This document shows, one piece after another, positions 41,448 to 50,382 of a stretch of DNA of 64,000 nucleotides. Position numbers and translations under genes: made by a program. A model generated the notes under the pieces. The model had not been told where the DNA came from and did not search any database. It was given only the letters and a program-made list of their open reading frames with translations. This DNA comes from Lachnospiraceae bacterium (GTDB lineage: Bacteria > Bacillota > Clostridia > Lachnospirales > Anaerotignaceae): contig CAJTKM010000011.1 of assembly GCA_910576545.1 (NCBI GenBank), positions 1 through 64,000 on the forward strand, given 5' to 3'. Every line of letters begins with the position of its first letter. Position 1 is the stretch's first letter.

Positions 41448-42797
41448 TTACCAGCCGCTGCGGAACTTCATAACATCATCGGAAATATTTCCATTTTTAT
41501 AATCCTCAATGGATTCCGCAATAATCTGGAATGCTTTTTTCAGATTTTCAGGCTTGATATTCAGAGGCGGCTGGATTCTAAGCACATTTTCGCCCAAAGA
41601 AATAACCAGCAATCCCTTTTCATATGCACGGTACAAGACCTTAAATGTACCGTCACCATCAGGCACATCTTTACCCGTTTCAGGGTCTTTTTTTGTAATA
41701 ACCAGACCTCTGGACATGCCGATTCCTCTTGTCCCCGTTGCTACATCGGGGTGCTTCCTGCATACCTCGTCCAGCCCCTCCTGCATAAGCGCAGTATTTT
41801 CCGCAAGGATTTTCTGGAATTCATCAGAACACATATAATCAAATGCAGCAATGCCAGCACTACAGGAAAGCGCGTTGCCGCCCAGCGTAAACAAATGTGC
41901 CGGTGCAGGCAGGCAGTCCATAATTTCACTCCGTGCCATAAATGCACCCAGCGGCAGGCTTGCACCTAATGATTTACCCATGATGATACCATCAGGAACA
42001 ATGTCAAAATGCTCAATTGAGAACCATTTTCCTGTACGCTGGAACGCCTGCTGTACTTCTTCCGCAATAAAAAGGATACCATGCTTTTTGCAGAGGTCAT
42101 ACAGCTTTTTCATAAAAATCTTATGCCCAGCAATCAGACCTGCATCGCCCTGTATCGGCTCAATGATAACAGCCGCTACTTCTTCCGGCGGAAGGTACGT
42201 CGAAAACGCCATTTCTATCGCACTTACACATTCCTTTTCACAGGTTTCATCGTCAATCGAAGCATCATAAAACGGGAAACTGTAAATTTCAGGCAGGAAC
42301 GGCCCCATTTTGGAACGCATACGGGTCGTTACGGTTGTCATGGAAGCTGAGCCATAGGTATTGCCGTGATAAGCGTTGATAAATGTAATGATTTTCGTTC
42401 TGCCTGTATACGCGCGGGCAAATTTTACTGCCGCATCATTCGCGTCAGAGCCGCAGTTCCCAAAGCAGACCTTTGCATCAACACCGCCGGGATAAATCGA
42501 AGTCAGACGTTCCGCATATTCAATTCCTGCACGGTTATAAGTATACGCAGGTGTATACTGGGCATATAAATCAAGCTGTTTTTTAATGGCATCATTGATG
42601 ACAGGGAAACAGCTTCCCAGGTTCAGAGAAGATGCGCTGGAAAGAAAATCAATAAACGAGTTTCCATCCTCATCGTAAACCAAATCCCCATCAACCTTCG
42701 CAACAGCCAGCGGATAATAAGAAAGGTGCTGGCACGGCGCAATCACTTTTTTGTCCCGCTCTACCAATGCGCTGCATTTCTTAGTATTCAAACCCAT
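41448..42797 (-). CDS. Class III (omega) aminotransferase-fold PLP enzyme (449 aa)
   Basis: Fold-type I PLP enzyme related to GABA and ornithine aminotransferases and to isoleucine 2-epimerase. Visible: GNCGSDANDAAVKFARAYTG, AYHGNTYGS, EPIQGDAG, and PLP lysine Lys275 in IIMGKSLGASLPLGA. The residue that contacts the PLP ring nitrogen, usually Asp in DEVQ, is Glu246 here (AEEVQQAF). The substrate is unknown: transamination of an omega-amino acid or racemisation of a branched amino acid are both possible. Start: ATG with AAGGAG. A YkvI-type transporter gene lies upstream on the same strand, which suggests uptake of its substrate. Confidence 0.88.
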   Translation of the reverse strand: MGLNTKKCSALVERDKKVIAPCQHLSYYPLAVAKVDGDLVYDEDGNSFIDFLSSASSLNLGSCFPVINDAIKKQLDLYAQYTPAYTYNRAGIEYAERLTSIYPGGVDAKVCFGNCGSDANDAAVKFARAYTGRTKIITFINAYHGNTYGSASMTTVTTRMRSKMGPFLPEIYSFPFYDASIDDETCEKECVSAIEMAFSTYLPPEEVAAVIIEPIQGDAGLIAGHKIFMKKLYDLCKKHGILFIAEEVQQAFQRTGKWFSIEHFDIVPDGIIMGKSLGASLPLGAFMARSEIMDCLPAPAHLFTLGGNALSCSAGIAAFDYMCSDEFQKILAENTALMQEGLDEVCRKHPDVATGTRGIGMSRGLVITKKDPETGKDVPDGDGTFKVLYRAYEKGLLVISLGENVLRIQPPLNIKPENLKKAFQIIAESIEDYKNGNISDDVMKFRSGW

Positions 42798-42898
42798 ATG
42801 TTACCACTCCTTACTTTCAGTCTCTCTCAAAATTTCTCTTTTGTTATTACAATTTATACCGCCCCTGTCAAAAGACTGGAGCGGTACGATATGCCAGC

Positions 42899-44002
42899 TT
42901 ATTTTGCCTGTTTATGCTTCATGAGTTTGTATGTTCCCAATGTCAAAGCAGGGATTACATATACAATCAGGAATACCCATGCCAGAGTGCCGTAGCCCTT
43001 TGCAATCAGGCCGGACAGACCAACCTGCGCAAGAAGCATTGTACCAGCCAGCAGTACGAACGCAACAACGGGTGTTGTAAATTTCGGAGCCTCGTTGCCT
43101 TTGTTCTTGTATGCCGCTTCGATACGGTCTGTAATGGAATAAATCATGCCGGAGCCTGTTTCAATCAGCGTACCAAACAGTACAATCTGAAATACATAGC
43201 GCAGCCAAGGCATATTCATCTGCGTCAAAATATAGTCAACAGGCAGTTCCTGGTCAATGATAGCGGGATAGAATCCGCACATAGCAACGAACAGAATAAT
43301 GCCGGGTACGATACCGATGATACCTGCGATAAAGCCCGCAATACCAGCATCTTTCGGGGATTCGCTGTGTTTTACTGTATACAGTACGCCAGCGATGATA
43401 GCCAGATTATAGAAAGCATACTGGAAACCGCCGACAGCCCAGTTGCCCTGTACGGGAACCGTTGCAAAGTTATTTCCGATATCCTTGCCGAAGTTGATAA
43501 ATGTCAGAATCAGGAACAGGATATAAACGCCGTACAGCACGAATGACCATGCAGACAAAACCTTTTCAATCATCTCAGAACCGTTGATAACCAGCAGGAA
43601 TACTGCAACCGCCATACCTATGATACCGACCCATTTATTGAGGCCAAACAGTTCCGACAGGATAGAGCCTGCGGAAGCCTCTACAACGCCCAAAATAATT
43701 AAAATCAGAATGATATACGCAACTTCAAATGCGACCCAGCCGGGGCCCATCAGTTCCTTCATAAAGCTCTTATAATCGAATTTTTTAAAAGTCCATGCAA
43801 ACGCGAAAGAAATTCCCGCGATAACAGACCACGTCAGCAGAGACACGATGCACATAGCAAGGCAGCCGCCGACAGGTCCATAGCCCATGAAGTACTCTAC
43901 CAGTTCACGGCCTGTACCATAACCACCCGCGATAACGCAGGATTGGAATACAATACCGGGAACGAAGTATTTTTGGAACTTTTTAGATGTTAAAATACTC
44001 AT
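42899..44002 (-). CDS. YkvI-type membrane transporter (367 aa)
   Basis: Polytopic protein with about ten membrane helices, beginning FVPGIVFQSCVIAGGYGTGRE, a signature of the YkvI group within the APC/LeuT-like transporters. Other conserved stretches are FGTLIETGSGMIYSITDRI and the final GTYKLMKHKQ. Probably a cation-coupled carrier for an amino acid or similar solute. Start: ATG with GAAGGGAAGGAATC. A near-consensus promoter lies about 215 bases upstream and the aminotransferase gene follows 100 bases downstream. Confidence 0.82.
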   Translation of the reverse strand: MSILTSKKFQKYFVPGIVFQSCVIAGGYGTGRELVEYFMGYGPVGGCLAMCIVSLLTWSVIAGISFAFAWTFKKFDYKSFMKELMGPGWVAFEVAYIILILIILGVVEASAGSILSELFGLNKWVGIIGMAVAVFLLVINGSEMIEKVLSAWSFVLYGVYILFLILTFINFGKDIGNNFATVPVQGNWAVGGFQYAFYNLAIIAGVLYTVKHSESPKDAGIAGFIAGIIGIVPGIILFVAMCGFYPAIIDQELPVDYILTQMNMPWLRYVFQIVLFGTLIETGSGMIYSITDRIEAAYKNKGNEAPKFTTPVVAFVLLAGTMLLAQVGLSGLIAKGYGTLAWVFLIVYVIPALTLGTYKLMKHKQAK

Positions 44003-44218
44003 ATGATTCCTTCCCTTCTCTTGTTACGAAATTTTCATTGCTCTTGTATTTTTCATTGTCTCTTTTGTTCCTTTGCCTTCCCTTTTCTCCTTTGTTTTTT
44101 CAGATGTTTTCTTTTGTACCTGCCCTTTTCAATGTTATCTTTTGTGCAGTTCCTCCCCTCCTTTCCATCAAATACGGTTTATCACTTTAACGTATTCGAT
44201 TAAATCAAATTTACACAT

Positions 44219-44247
44219 AGTATAATGTACAGCCCAGCAATTGTCAA
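44219..44247 (-). promoter_or_regulatory. Sigma-A promoter of the transporter-aminotransferase unit
   Basis: On the minus strand TTGACA (44242-44247), a 17-base spacer and TATACT (44219-44224) match the consensus closely. The roughly 215-base leader to the transporter start is A/T-rich, with no riboswitch that I recognise. Confidence 0.72.
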
Positions 44248-44651
44248 CAAAATTTAATATAATTAAATTTTTTTATTGACTATTACAAAGATTTTATATG
44301 TATTTATAAAAATACATTGTGAATTTCTGCAAAGATTCACACAACATTCCAGAGATCCTAATGCAAAGTACACAACTATATTTTTTACAGTGGGGCATTA
44401 CACATAAAATCTGAATATTCTTTGCAGTAACCCAAGTGAACTTTCTTTCTGTTCCGCGAAAAACAGACAGCTTTTACTGATATACTTCTTTGCTGTTTTT
44501 GTAAAAAATGTTTAGAAAATTTACACAATTCCTATGGCATTCCCTGCCAATCCATAGTATGATAAAAGCAAACCCTATTTGGACAATTACAGCTACAAAT
44601 TAAATTTCCCTGCACGAGGCATTACTGCCCACAATATTTTAGAGGTGTATC
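44248..44651. other. A/T-rich intergenic region
   Basis: About 400 bases between divergent genes, without an open frame of interest. It holds the presumed plus-strand promoter region for the AI-2E family gene, but no single -35/-10 pair is convincing. I see no RNA gene or repeat. Confidence 0.5.
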
Positions 44652-45905
44652 ATGATAAAAAAACCGAATTTTCCCAAAATAGACAAAGCATATTTCAAAA
44701 TCAGTATCTATGTCTTTTTTGTTGCCGCCGCTTTGATATTATTTGAAAAAATCGTCGGTAACTTGCCGAACATCAGCGGCAGTCTGGGTACTGCATCCGT
44801 TTACCTGAAATCCCTCGGCGCACCATTTTTCCTGGGCTTTGCTTTCGCCTATATCATGAACCCGTTCATGAATTTTTTCGAACGCTTTCTGACGATGGAT
44901 TTTGTCTTTTTCCGCCAGCATCATAAACTGACACGTATGCTCTGTATTTTGACAAACTATATCATCATCATTGGCGGCTTTATTTGGATACTGATTTATC
45001 TGCTGCCTGAACTGAAAGCCAGCATTGTTTCTTTGACGAGCCAGCTGCCGGCTTATACGGTAGATTTGAACCAGCGTGTCCAAATATTTTTTGATGAAAT
45101 TGATTTTATCGAAAGCGAAACAGTACAGAAATATATCAATACAATAATGGACCCCATCGCAGATGCTTCGGAAGACTTCCCGAAAACGCTGGAAACCATT
45201 GTTGGGAACCTCTATTTCTTTGGACGGGCAACAGTGAACCTTACGTTTAATCTGGTAATGGCTGTTTTCATCGCTTTTTACATGTTGTATGACAAAGAAA
45301 GCTTTGCGCGGCAGTTCCGCAAAATCGTTTATGCGCTGAGCAGCCGGAAAGCCGCTGAACAGTTTCTTCGTACGATGAACCGAATCCATCATATTTTTCA
45401 GGATTTTATCGTAGGCAAAGCTGTGGATTCTCTGATTATCGGCATTTTGGCGTTTGTCGGTTTTTCCATGCTGAAAGCGCCTTTCCCGCTGGTATTGAGC
45501 CTGATTATCGGCGTCACGAATATGATTCCCTATTTCGGTCCGTTTATCGGGGCAATCCCTGCCGCTGTCATCACCCTCCTTGCCGATCCTATCCTTGCAA
45601 TATGGGTGATTCTGTTTATATTGATTTTGCAGCAGTTTGACGGGAATTATCTTGGCCCGAAAATCCTTGGCAATTCCCTTGATCTAAGCCCGCTTTGGAT
45701 TATACTGGCGGTCGTTGTCGGCGGGGCATTGTTAGGGCCTGTAGGCATGTTTATCGGCGTACCCATACTTGCTACATTCAAAACCTTCGGCTCGGAATTT
45801 ATTTCCCGCAAATATCAAAAAAAATATCCGGAGGATGATCCTGCCGCCGTTCCCTCTCCTTTTTTGGATGAGAATGCGCCAAAGAAGGAAACAGACGCTG
45901 AATAA
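44652..45905 (+). CDS. AI-2E family transporter (417 aa)
   Basis: Membrane protein of the AI-2E/TqsA/YdiK family with about eight helices in a 3+5 layout and a soluble segment in between (VDLNQRVQIFFDEIDFIES to FPKTLETI). Conserved late motifs: LSLIIGVTNMIPYFGPFIGAIPA, LQQFDGNYLGPKILG, and VGGALLGPVGMFIGVPILA. Members export autoinducer-2 or act as Na+/H+ antiporters; which one applies is not visible. The cytoplasmic C terminus is acidic. Start: ATG after GAGGTGTATC. Confidence 0.92.
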   Translation: MIKKPNFPKIDKAYFKISIYVFFVAAALILFEKIVGNLPNISGSLGTASVYLKSLGAPFFLGFAFAYIMNPFMNFFERFLTMDFVFFRQHHKLTRMLCILTNYIIIIGGFIWILIYLLPELKASIVSLTSQLPAYTVDLNQRVQIFFDEIDFIESETVQKYINTIMDPIADASEDFPKTLETIVGNLYFFGRATVNLTFNLVMAVFIAFYMLYDKESFARQFRKIVYALSSRKAAEQFLRTMNRIHHIFQDFIVGKAVDSLIIGILAFVGFSMLKAPFPLVLSLIIGVTNMIPYFGPFIGAIPAAVITLLADPILAIWVILFILILQQFDGNYLGPKILGNSLDLSPLWIILAVVVGGALLGPVGMFIGVPILATFKTFGSEFISRKYQKKYPEDDPAAVPSPFLDENAPKKETDAE

Positions 45906-45913
45906 GGTTCAAA

Positions 45914-45949
45914 AGCCTGAATGTACCGCTTCTGAAGTACATTCAGGCT
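45914..45949. terminator. Bidirectional terminator between AI-2E gene and rubrerythrin
   Basis: AGCCTGAATGTAC (45914-45926) and GTACATTCAGGCT (45937-45949) form a perfect 13-bp stem between convergent genes, with a T-run on the plus strand. Confidence 0.82.
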
Positions 45950-45971
45950 CTTTCTGAAACCAAAGATTTTT

Positions 45972-46571
45972 TTATTTATCCGTATAAGGCGCAAGCTCCA
46001 GCCGGATAAAAAATCCTCTGTCATGCTCACAGACAGGACATTTCTGCGGGGCTTCCTTACCCGTAAAAATATGCCCGCAGTTCAGACACATCCATGCACA
46101 TTCCACATCAGAAATAAACAGCTTATTCTGCTCAATGAGGTCAGCAAGCCTGCCGAATCGGTCGCCGTGTACCTTCTCAATCTTCGCAATCTGGTGGAAA
46201 GATGCCGCGATTTTCGGAAAGCCCTCCTCCATCGCCTTATCCCCGAATGCCTGATACACAGGGTCATGTTCTTCATATTCATTATGCTGGGCAAAGCGCA
46301 GCAGTTCCAGAACAGACTGGGAAATATCCACAGGATAACCTCCGTCAATTTGAATGGTTTCCCCTGCCATTTCCTTCAAATGGTTATAAAACACCTGTGC
46401 ATGTTCCTTTTCCTGGTCTGCCGTAAATGTGAATACCGCTTCCACGACATGGAGTTTCTGCTCCTTTGCCTGCTGCGCCGCAAAAGTATAGCGGTTTCTT
46501 GCCTGACTTTCCCCTGCAAAGGCGCGCATCAGATTCAATTTTGTTTCGCTCGTTTTGAAATTCACAGCCAT
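45972..46571 (-). CDS. rbr: Rubrerythrin (199 aa)
   Basis: Peroxide-reducing di-iron protein for oxidative stress in anaerobes. The ferritin-like domain has FAGESQARNRYTF and DQEKEHAQVFYNHLKEMAGE with the iron-ligand Glu/His residues, then IAKIEKVHGDRF. The C-terminal rubredoxin domain has CLNCGHI and CPVCEH for Fe(SCys)4. Complete and normal length. Start: ATG with AGGAGGAAATTAAAA. It is followed at once by the oxidoreductase genes upstream on the same strand, which also use iron-sulphur chemistry. Confidence 0.95.
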   Translation of the reverse strand: MAVNFKTSETKLNLMRAFAGESQARNRYTFAAQQAKEQKLHVVEAVFTFTADQEKEHAQVFYNHLKEMAGETIQIDGGYPVDISQSVLELLRFAQHNEYEEHDPVYQAFGDKAMEEGFPKIAASFHQIAKIEKVHGDRFGRLADLIEQNKLFISDVECAWMCLNCGHIFTGKEAPQKCPVCEHDRGFFIRLELAPYTDK

Positions 46572-46603
46572 TTTTAATTTCCTCCTGATTTTTCATGTCA
46601 TTA

Positions 46604-48838
46604 TTACAGCATTTCATGCTCTGCTTTTGCTTTCAAAATTTCCCATCTCCGGTCGATCTCCTTCTGGATGCCCGCCGTCACACAGGAATAATTCGGCTTT
46701 GTCAGGTGCTTTGTCCTGCCCATCATGGAAAACCACTGTTCCACGCCAATCTTTTTTTCGCCCGGGTCGTAGCTCAGGGAGGTGTGACCCCGCTCCACTT
46801 CATACAGCGGGAAATAACAGCAGTCTACCGCCGCACCGATGACCTTTCTTTCAAGATTCGGCTTGTCGCCCCAGTTCAGCGGACAGGCTGACAGCGCCCT
46901 GATATATGCCATGCCTTCCTCTGCGGCATATGCTTTTGCCTTCGCCGCTTTTTTGATAAAATCCAAAGGATTGGATTCCGCGACAGTTGCCACGTAGGGA
47001 ATCCCTGACGCCGCCATAATCTGCGGCATATCTTTGTGGAAAAAAGGTTTCCCATACTGCTCCGGTCCCACATGGGAGGTTGAGCTTTTCGCGCCTTTCG
47101 GTGTGGAATAAGAAAGCTGGTAGCCTGTATTCATATAGCCGCCGTTATCATATTCGAACAGTATCAGACGATTGTTTCGGATTGCCGTTCCCAAAGCCGA
47201 ACCCATGCCGATATCCATACCGCCATCCCCGCTGACCATGACAAACGTAATTTCTCCATCAGGATATTCCCCGCGTTTCTGTCTCTGGCGGAACATTTCC
47301 GCAAGGCCAGTCAGCGTTGCCGCACCATTCTGGAACAGGTTATGCACATATGGCACTTTGAACGCCGTTTTGGGGTAACCTGTCGTTACTACCATGCCGC
47401 AGCCCGTCTGGAACAGCAGCACCACATTGCCCTCAATGCCGCGCAGCAAAAGGTTTACATTCACAGGGATGCCGCAGCCGGGGCAGGCCCCATGCCCGGG
47501 TGCAAGGCGTTTCGGCATAGCGGTCGTTTCATTGATTCTGCCGCCCTGCACCTTCGCCGCCCTCTGTCTGTCCGTTCCTTCAAAGACGCACTGCGTCAAG
47601 CCGGGTGATGCTTCCTTTTCACTGATAGGCGCGAAATATTGCTGCGTCTGCATGTTGATATCCCCGGAATATTTCCCCAGATAATCAAATTTCGGCGTGT
47701 CCGCGCGATAGCAGGAAAGCAGCATTTCTTCTGCCTCTGATTCATAGAAATCACGTCCACCAAGACCATATACCCGGCTGAGTACCCTGCAATCTGCCCC
47801 CTTCCCATGTTCCTGAAGCATGGCTTTCAATTCAATGGAAAGGTTGCCGCCCATCGCGCCGTAGCTGTCCTGCCTGTCACCAACCATGATGGTTTTGGCG
47901 TTTTTGCAATACTGGAACAATTCTTCTGCCGGATAGGGACGCAGTACATTCGTTGTAAACACGCCTACCTTTTTCCCCTGCCCGCGCAGCTTATCCACCG
48001 CCACTTTAGCCGTATGGTATGCCGAGCCAAGCAGACAGAGCAAAACCTCCGCATCCTCTGTACAGTAGCCCTCCGCCATACCGTACTGTCTGCCGGAAAT
48101 TTCCGCATATTCCGCAAATACCTCCGGAATGACTTTCGCCGCTTCCTCCATCGCCTGATGCAGCTGGAATTTATTATTCAGCACATCCGGTTCATTCATA
48201 TAGGAACCGATAGAAACAGGGTGCTCCAAATCCAGCGCGGAGCACTCCGCATGATATTCCCCGACAAACTTCTGCACGGTTTCATCCTGTTCAAACACCA
48301 TGCAGCGGCGTTTCTGGTGGCTGGTGAAAAATCCGTCAAACGCCACAATGACAGGCAGTTTTACCGCTTCTGCAATTTTCAGTCCGCAGATATTCATATC
48401 ATAAACCGCCTGCGGTGTATTGGCGAACAGGATAATCCATCCGGCGTTAAGGGTAAACATAATGTCACTATGGTCACCCTTAATGCACAAAGGTCCCGAA
48501 ACCGTCCGGCAGGCAACATTCATCACCATCGGGAAACGTGTGCCGGACTGCACCGGAAGCTGTTCCAGCGCATAAAGCAGCCCGTTCGCGCTTGTCGCGT
48601 TGAATACCCTGCCGCCGCCTGTTGACGCACCATAGCAGATGCCCGCCGCGCTGTGCTCACCCTCTGCCGGAATCATCACTATATCATGTTCCCCGTCCGC
48701 CTTCATCTGGTCAAGAAATTCGGCAATCTGTGTGGACGGCGTGATGGGGTAATAGCCCATGATGTGATAATTGATCTGCTTTGCCGCGAAAGCCGCCACT
48801 TCATTGCCGCTTTCAAATAATATCTTCTGCTTTTCCAT
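46604..48838 (-). CDS. 2-oxoacid:ferredoxin oxidoreductase, fused alpha-beta chain (744 aa)
   Basis: Oxidises a 2-oxoacid to acyl-CoA and CO2 with ferredoxin as acceptor. Residues to about 420 are the alpha (PorA-like) part: GYYPITPSTQIAE, PAEGEHSAAGICYGASTGGG and the transketolase C-terminal-like domain. The rest is the TPP-binding beta part: GHGACPGCGIPVNVNL, VSGDGGMDIGMGS and SSTSHVGPEQYGKP. Whether pyruvate, branched-chain or aryl oxoacids are used cannot be told. It starts at the A of the gamma chain's stop (TGATG), so the two chains are cotranslated. Confidence 0.9.
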   Translation of the reverse strand: MEKQKILFESGNEVAAFAAKQINYHIMGYYPITPSTQIAEFLDQMKADGEHDIVMIPAEGEHSAAGICYGASTGGGRVFNATSANGLLYALEQLPVQSGTRFPMVMNVACRTVSGPLCIKGDHSDIMFTLNAGWIILFANTPQAVYDMNICGLKIAEAVKLPVIVAFDGFFTSHQKRRCMVFEQDETVQKFVGEYHAECSALDLEHPVSIGSYMNEPDVLNNKFQLHQAMEEAAKVIPEVFAEYAEISGRQYGMAEGYCTEDAEVLLCLLGSAYHTAKVAVDKLRGQGKKVGVFTTNVLRPYPAEELFQYCKNAKTIMVGDRQDSYGAMGGNLSIELKAMLQEHGKGADCRVLSRVYGLGGRDFYESEAEEMLLSCYRADTPKFDYLGKYSGDINMQTQQYFAPISEKEASPGLTQCVFEGTDRQRAAKVQGGRINETTAMPKRLAPGHGACPGCGIPVNVNLLLRGIEGNVVLLFQTGCGMVVTTGYPKTAFKVPYVHNLFQNGAATLTGLAEMFRQRQKRGEYPDGEITFVMVSGDGGMDIGMGSALGTAIRNNRLILFEYDNGGYMNTGYQLSYSTPKGAKSSTSHVGPEQYGKPFFHKDMPQIMAASGIPYVATVAESNPLDFIKKAAKAKAYAAEEGMAYIRALSACPLNWGDKPNLERKVIGAAVDCCYFPLYEVERGHTSLSYDPGEKKIGVEQWFSMMGRTKHLTKPNYSCVTAGIQKEIDRRWEILKAKAEHEML

Positions 48839-49932
48839 CAGACCATCCCTCCGTCAATCCGTTTTTCTGTGAAATGAGATTCGCTCGTCACCCACGAATT
48901 GGGACCCGCGTCTTCATATTCCAGACGGTCCACAATCAAGTCCTTATTACGGACAAACCATTTCAAATCTGGATGCTCCCGCTCCACGCCCTTTACCAAC
49001 GCGTTTGTCGGACATACATCTACACAGCGCAGACAGCCCTTGCAATGGTGGTAATCCAGCCCCGTATTCACCATAGCGGGACGCCCTTTATATTCGCCTG
49101 GCTTAAACTGGAATACCATATCTGGGCATGTGGTGTCGCATAGCCCACAGTTGATACATTTTTCCTGCAAAAACAACGGAATATATCCCTCCCGCGATGC
49201 AGAAAGGTCATTGGAAACCGTACTGCCGATACGGGGATTTGCCCCGCCAATCGGTGCGTTGGCATAGCCCCATTTGTTTTTTGCCTCCTGATACGGAACA
49301 CGCTCAAATGTGCCGTCCTCCTGGAAAAACATGGATTTTCCTTCCTCATAGCCGCGCTTCAGCCCTTCCAGATTTTCCTGTATCAAATTCGGGTATTTCT
49401 TCCCTATGGTTTCCCGCACAAGCTCCTCCGCGGCTTCAAACGGGATAAAGCCGCTGGCTTTCACAATTGCCCCCAGCATAACCATGTTTATACGTGTTTT
49501 GGATTCCATTGCAATTTTCAGCGCGTCAATACAGATGATTTCACCGCCACACAGCTTCAGCCGTTTTCGCATTTCCATCGGCGAAGCATCGGTATTGACA
49601 ATAACCTTTGTTTTTTCCGTCACGCCAGCCGTAACAGGCAGTTTTCCTGCCAGTGCTTCATGGAACAGCCCCAAAATATGCGGCTCCTCCACAGGGCTGT
49701 TAATACCGATTTCCTGCCCTTGTGCGCTCCAGCGGATATAAGCCTTAACTGGCGAGCCTCTCTTTTCCGAACCATAGCTGGAAAAGCTGGCAGCATTCAG
49801 CCCCATAAACACCGCGCCTAGTTCGCCTATCATTTTCCCGCATAAATTTGCACCAAGCCCACCGATACTCTCCAGACGGATTTCATAATATCCATTTTCA
49901 TTTGTTACCGGTAATTTCACTTCTTCTTTCAT
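48838..49932 (-). CDS. 2-oxoacid:ferredoxin oxidoreductase, fused gamma-delta chain (364 aa)
   Basis: The N-terminal gamma domain (YYEIRLESIGGLGANLCGKM, SSYGSEKRGSPVKAYIRWS) binds CoA. The C-terminal delta domain holds two [4Fe-4S] sites: CINCGLCDTTCPDM and CKGCLRCVDVCPTNAL. Together with the alpha-beta fusion it makes a complete four-domain enzyme from two polypeptides. Start: ATG with GAAGGAGGAGGCTGCG. Nothing in the sequence shows how it is regulated. Substrate uncertain as for its partner. Confidence 0.9.
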   Translation of the reverse strand: MKEEVKLPVTNENGYYEIRLESIGGLGANLCGKMIGELGAVFMGLNAASFSSYGSEKRGSPVKAYIRWSAQGQEIGINSPVEEPHILGLFHEALAGKLPVTAGVTEKTKVIVNTDASPMEMRKRLKLCGGEIICIDALKIAMESKTRINMVMLGAIVKASGFIPFEAAEELVRETIGKKYPNLIQENLEGLKRGYEEGKSMFFQEDGTFERVPYQEAKNKWGYANAPIGGANPRIGSTVSNDLSASREGYIPLFLQEKCINCGLCDTTCPDMVFQFKPGEYKGRPAMVNTGLDYHHCKGCLRCVDVCPTNALVKGVEREHPDLKWFVRNKDLIVDRLEYEDAGPNSWVTSESHFTEKRIDGGMV

Positions 49933-50149
49933 CGCAGCCTCCTCCTTCGCTTTTCTTCCCTATTATGGGCAAAAACGGCAGGAGTATACCCAAATTTCCA
50001 TACTGATGTGATAAAATCCGGCTGACTGCCCAAACCATTGGAAAAGGCTTTCAGGCAGGACTTTTCAGGGGACCGTAAATGTGATATAATCATCGAAACC
50101 AAAGGCAAAAAACTTATATTCGTTGGTTCCATCAGAATTGGAGGACATT

Positions 50150-50353
50150 ATGGGTCTTGGCTTTTTTATGATCTTTCTGACAATCTGCGGCGCAGGGGTC
50201 TTTGCCTTCCTCTTTTTTTCTTTTGCAGGTTTTATCTGGAAAAAAGAGAAAAAGGCGGCATCTGTTCTGCTTGCCCTTCTGGGCGCGGGCTGCGCAGGTT
50301 TGGCTTTTTGGCTGACACTTATACTGCTCGATGGACTTTTTTACTTTTTCTGA
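50150..50353 (+). CDS. Small membrane protein (67 aa)
   Basis: Two hydrophobic helices (FFMIFLTICGAGVFAFLFFS and ASVLLALLGAGCAGLAFWLT) around a KKEKK loop. No family recognised. The ATG at 50150 follows GGAGGACATT; the longer frame from 50123 begins with TTG. A TATAAT at 50085-50090 is a plausible -10. The FUSC-HAD gene begins 29 bases later, so they may work together at the membrane. Confidence 0.65.
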   Translation: MGLGFFMIFLTICGAGVFAFLFFSFAGFIWKKEKKAASVLLALLGAGCAGLAFWLTLILLDGLFYFF

Positions 50354-50382
50354 CCATTTGACAGAAAGAAAGGAAGAAAATT

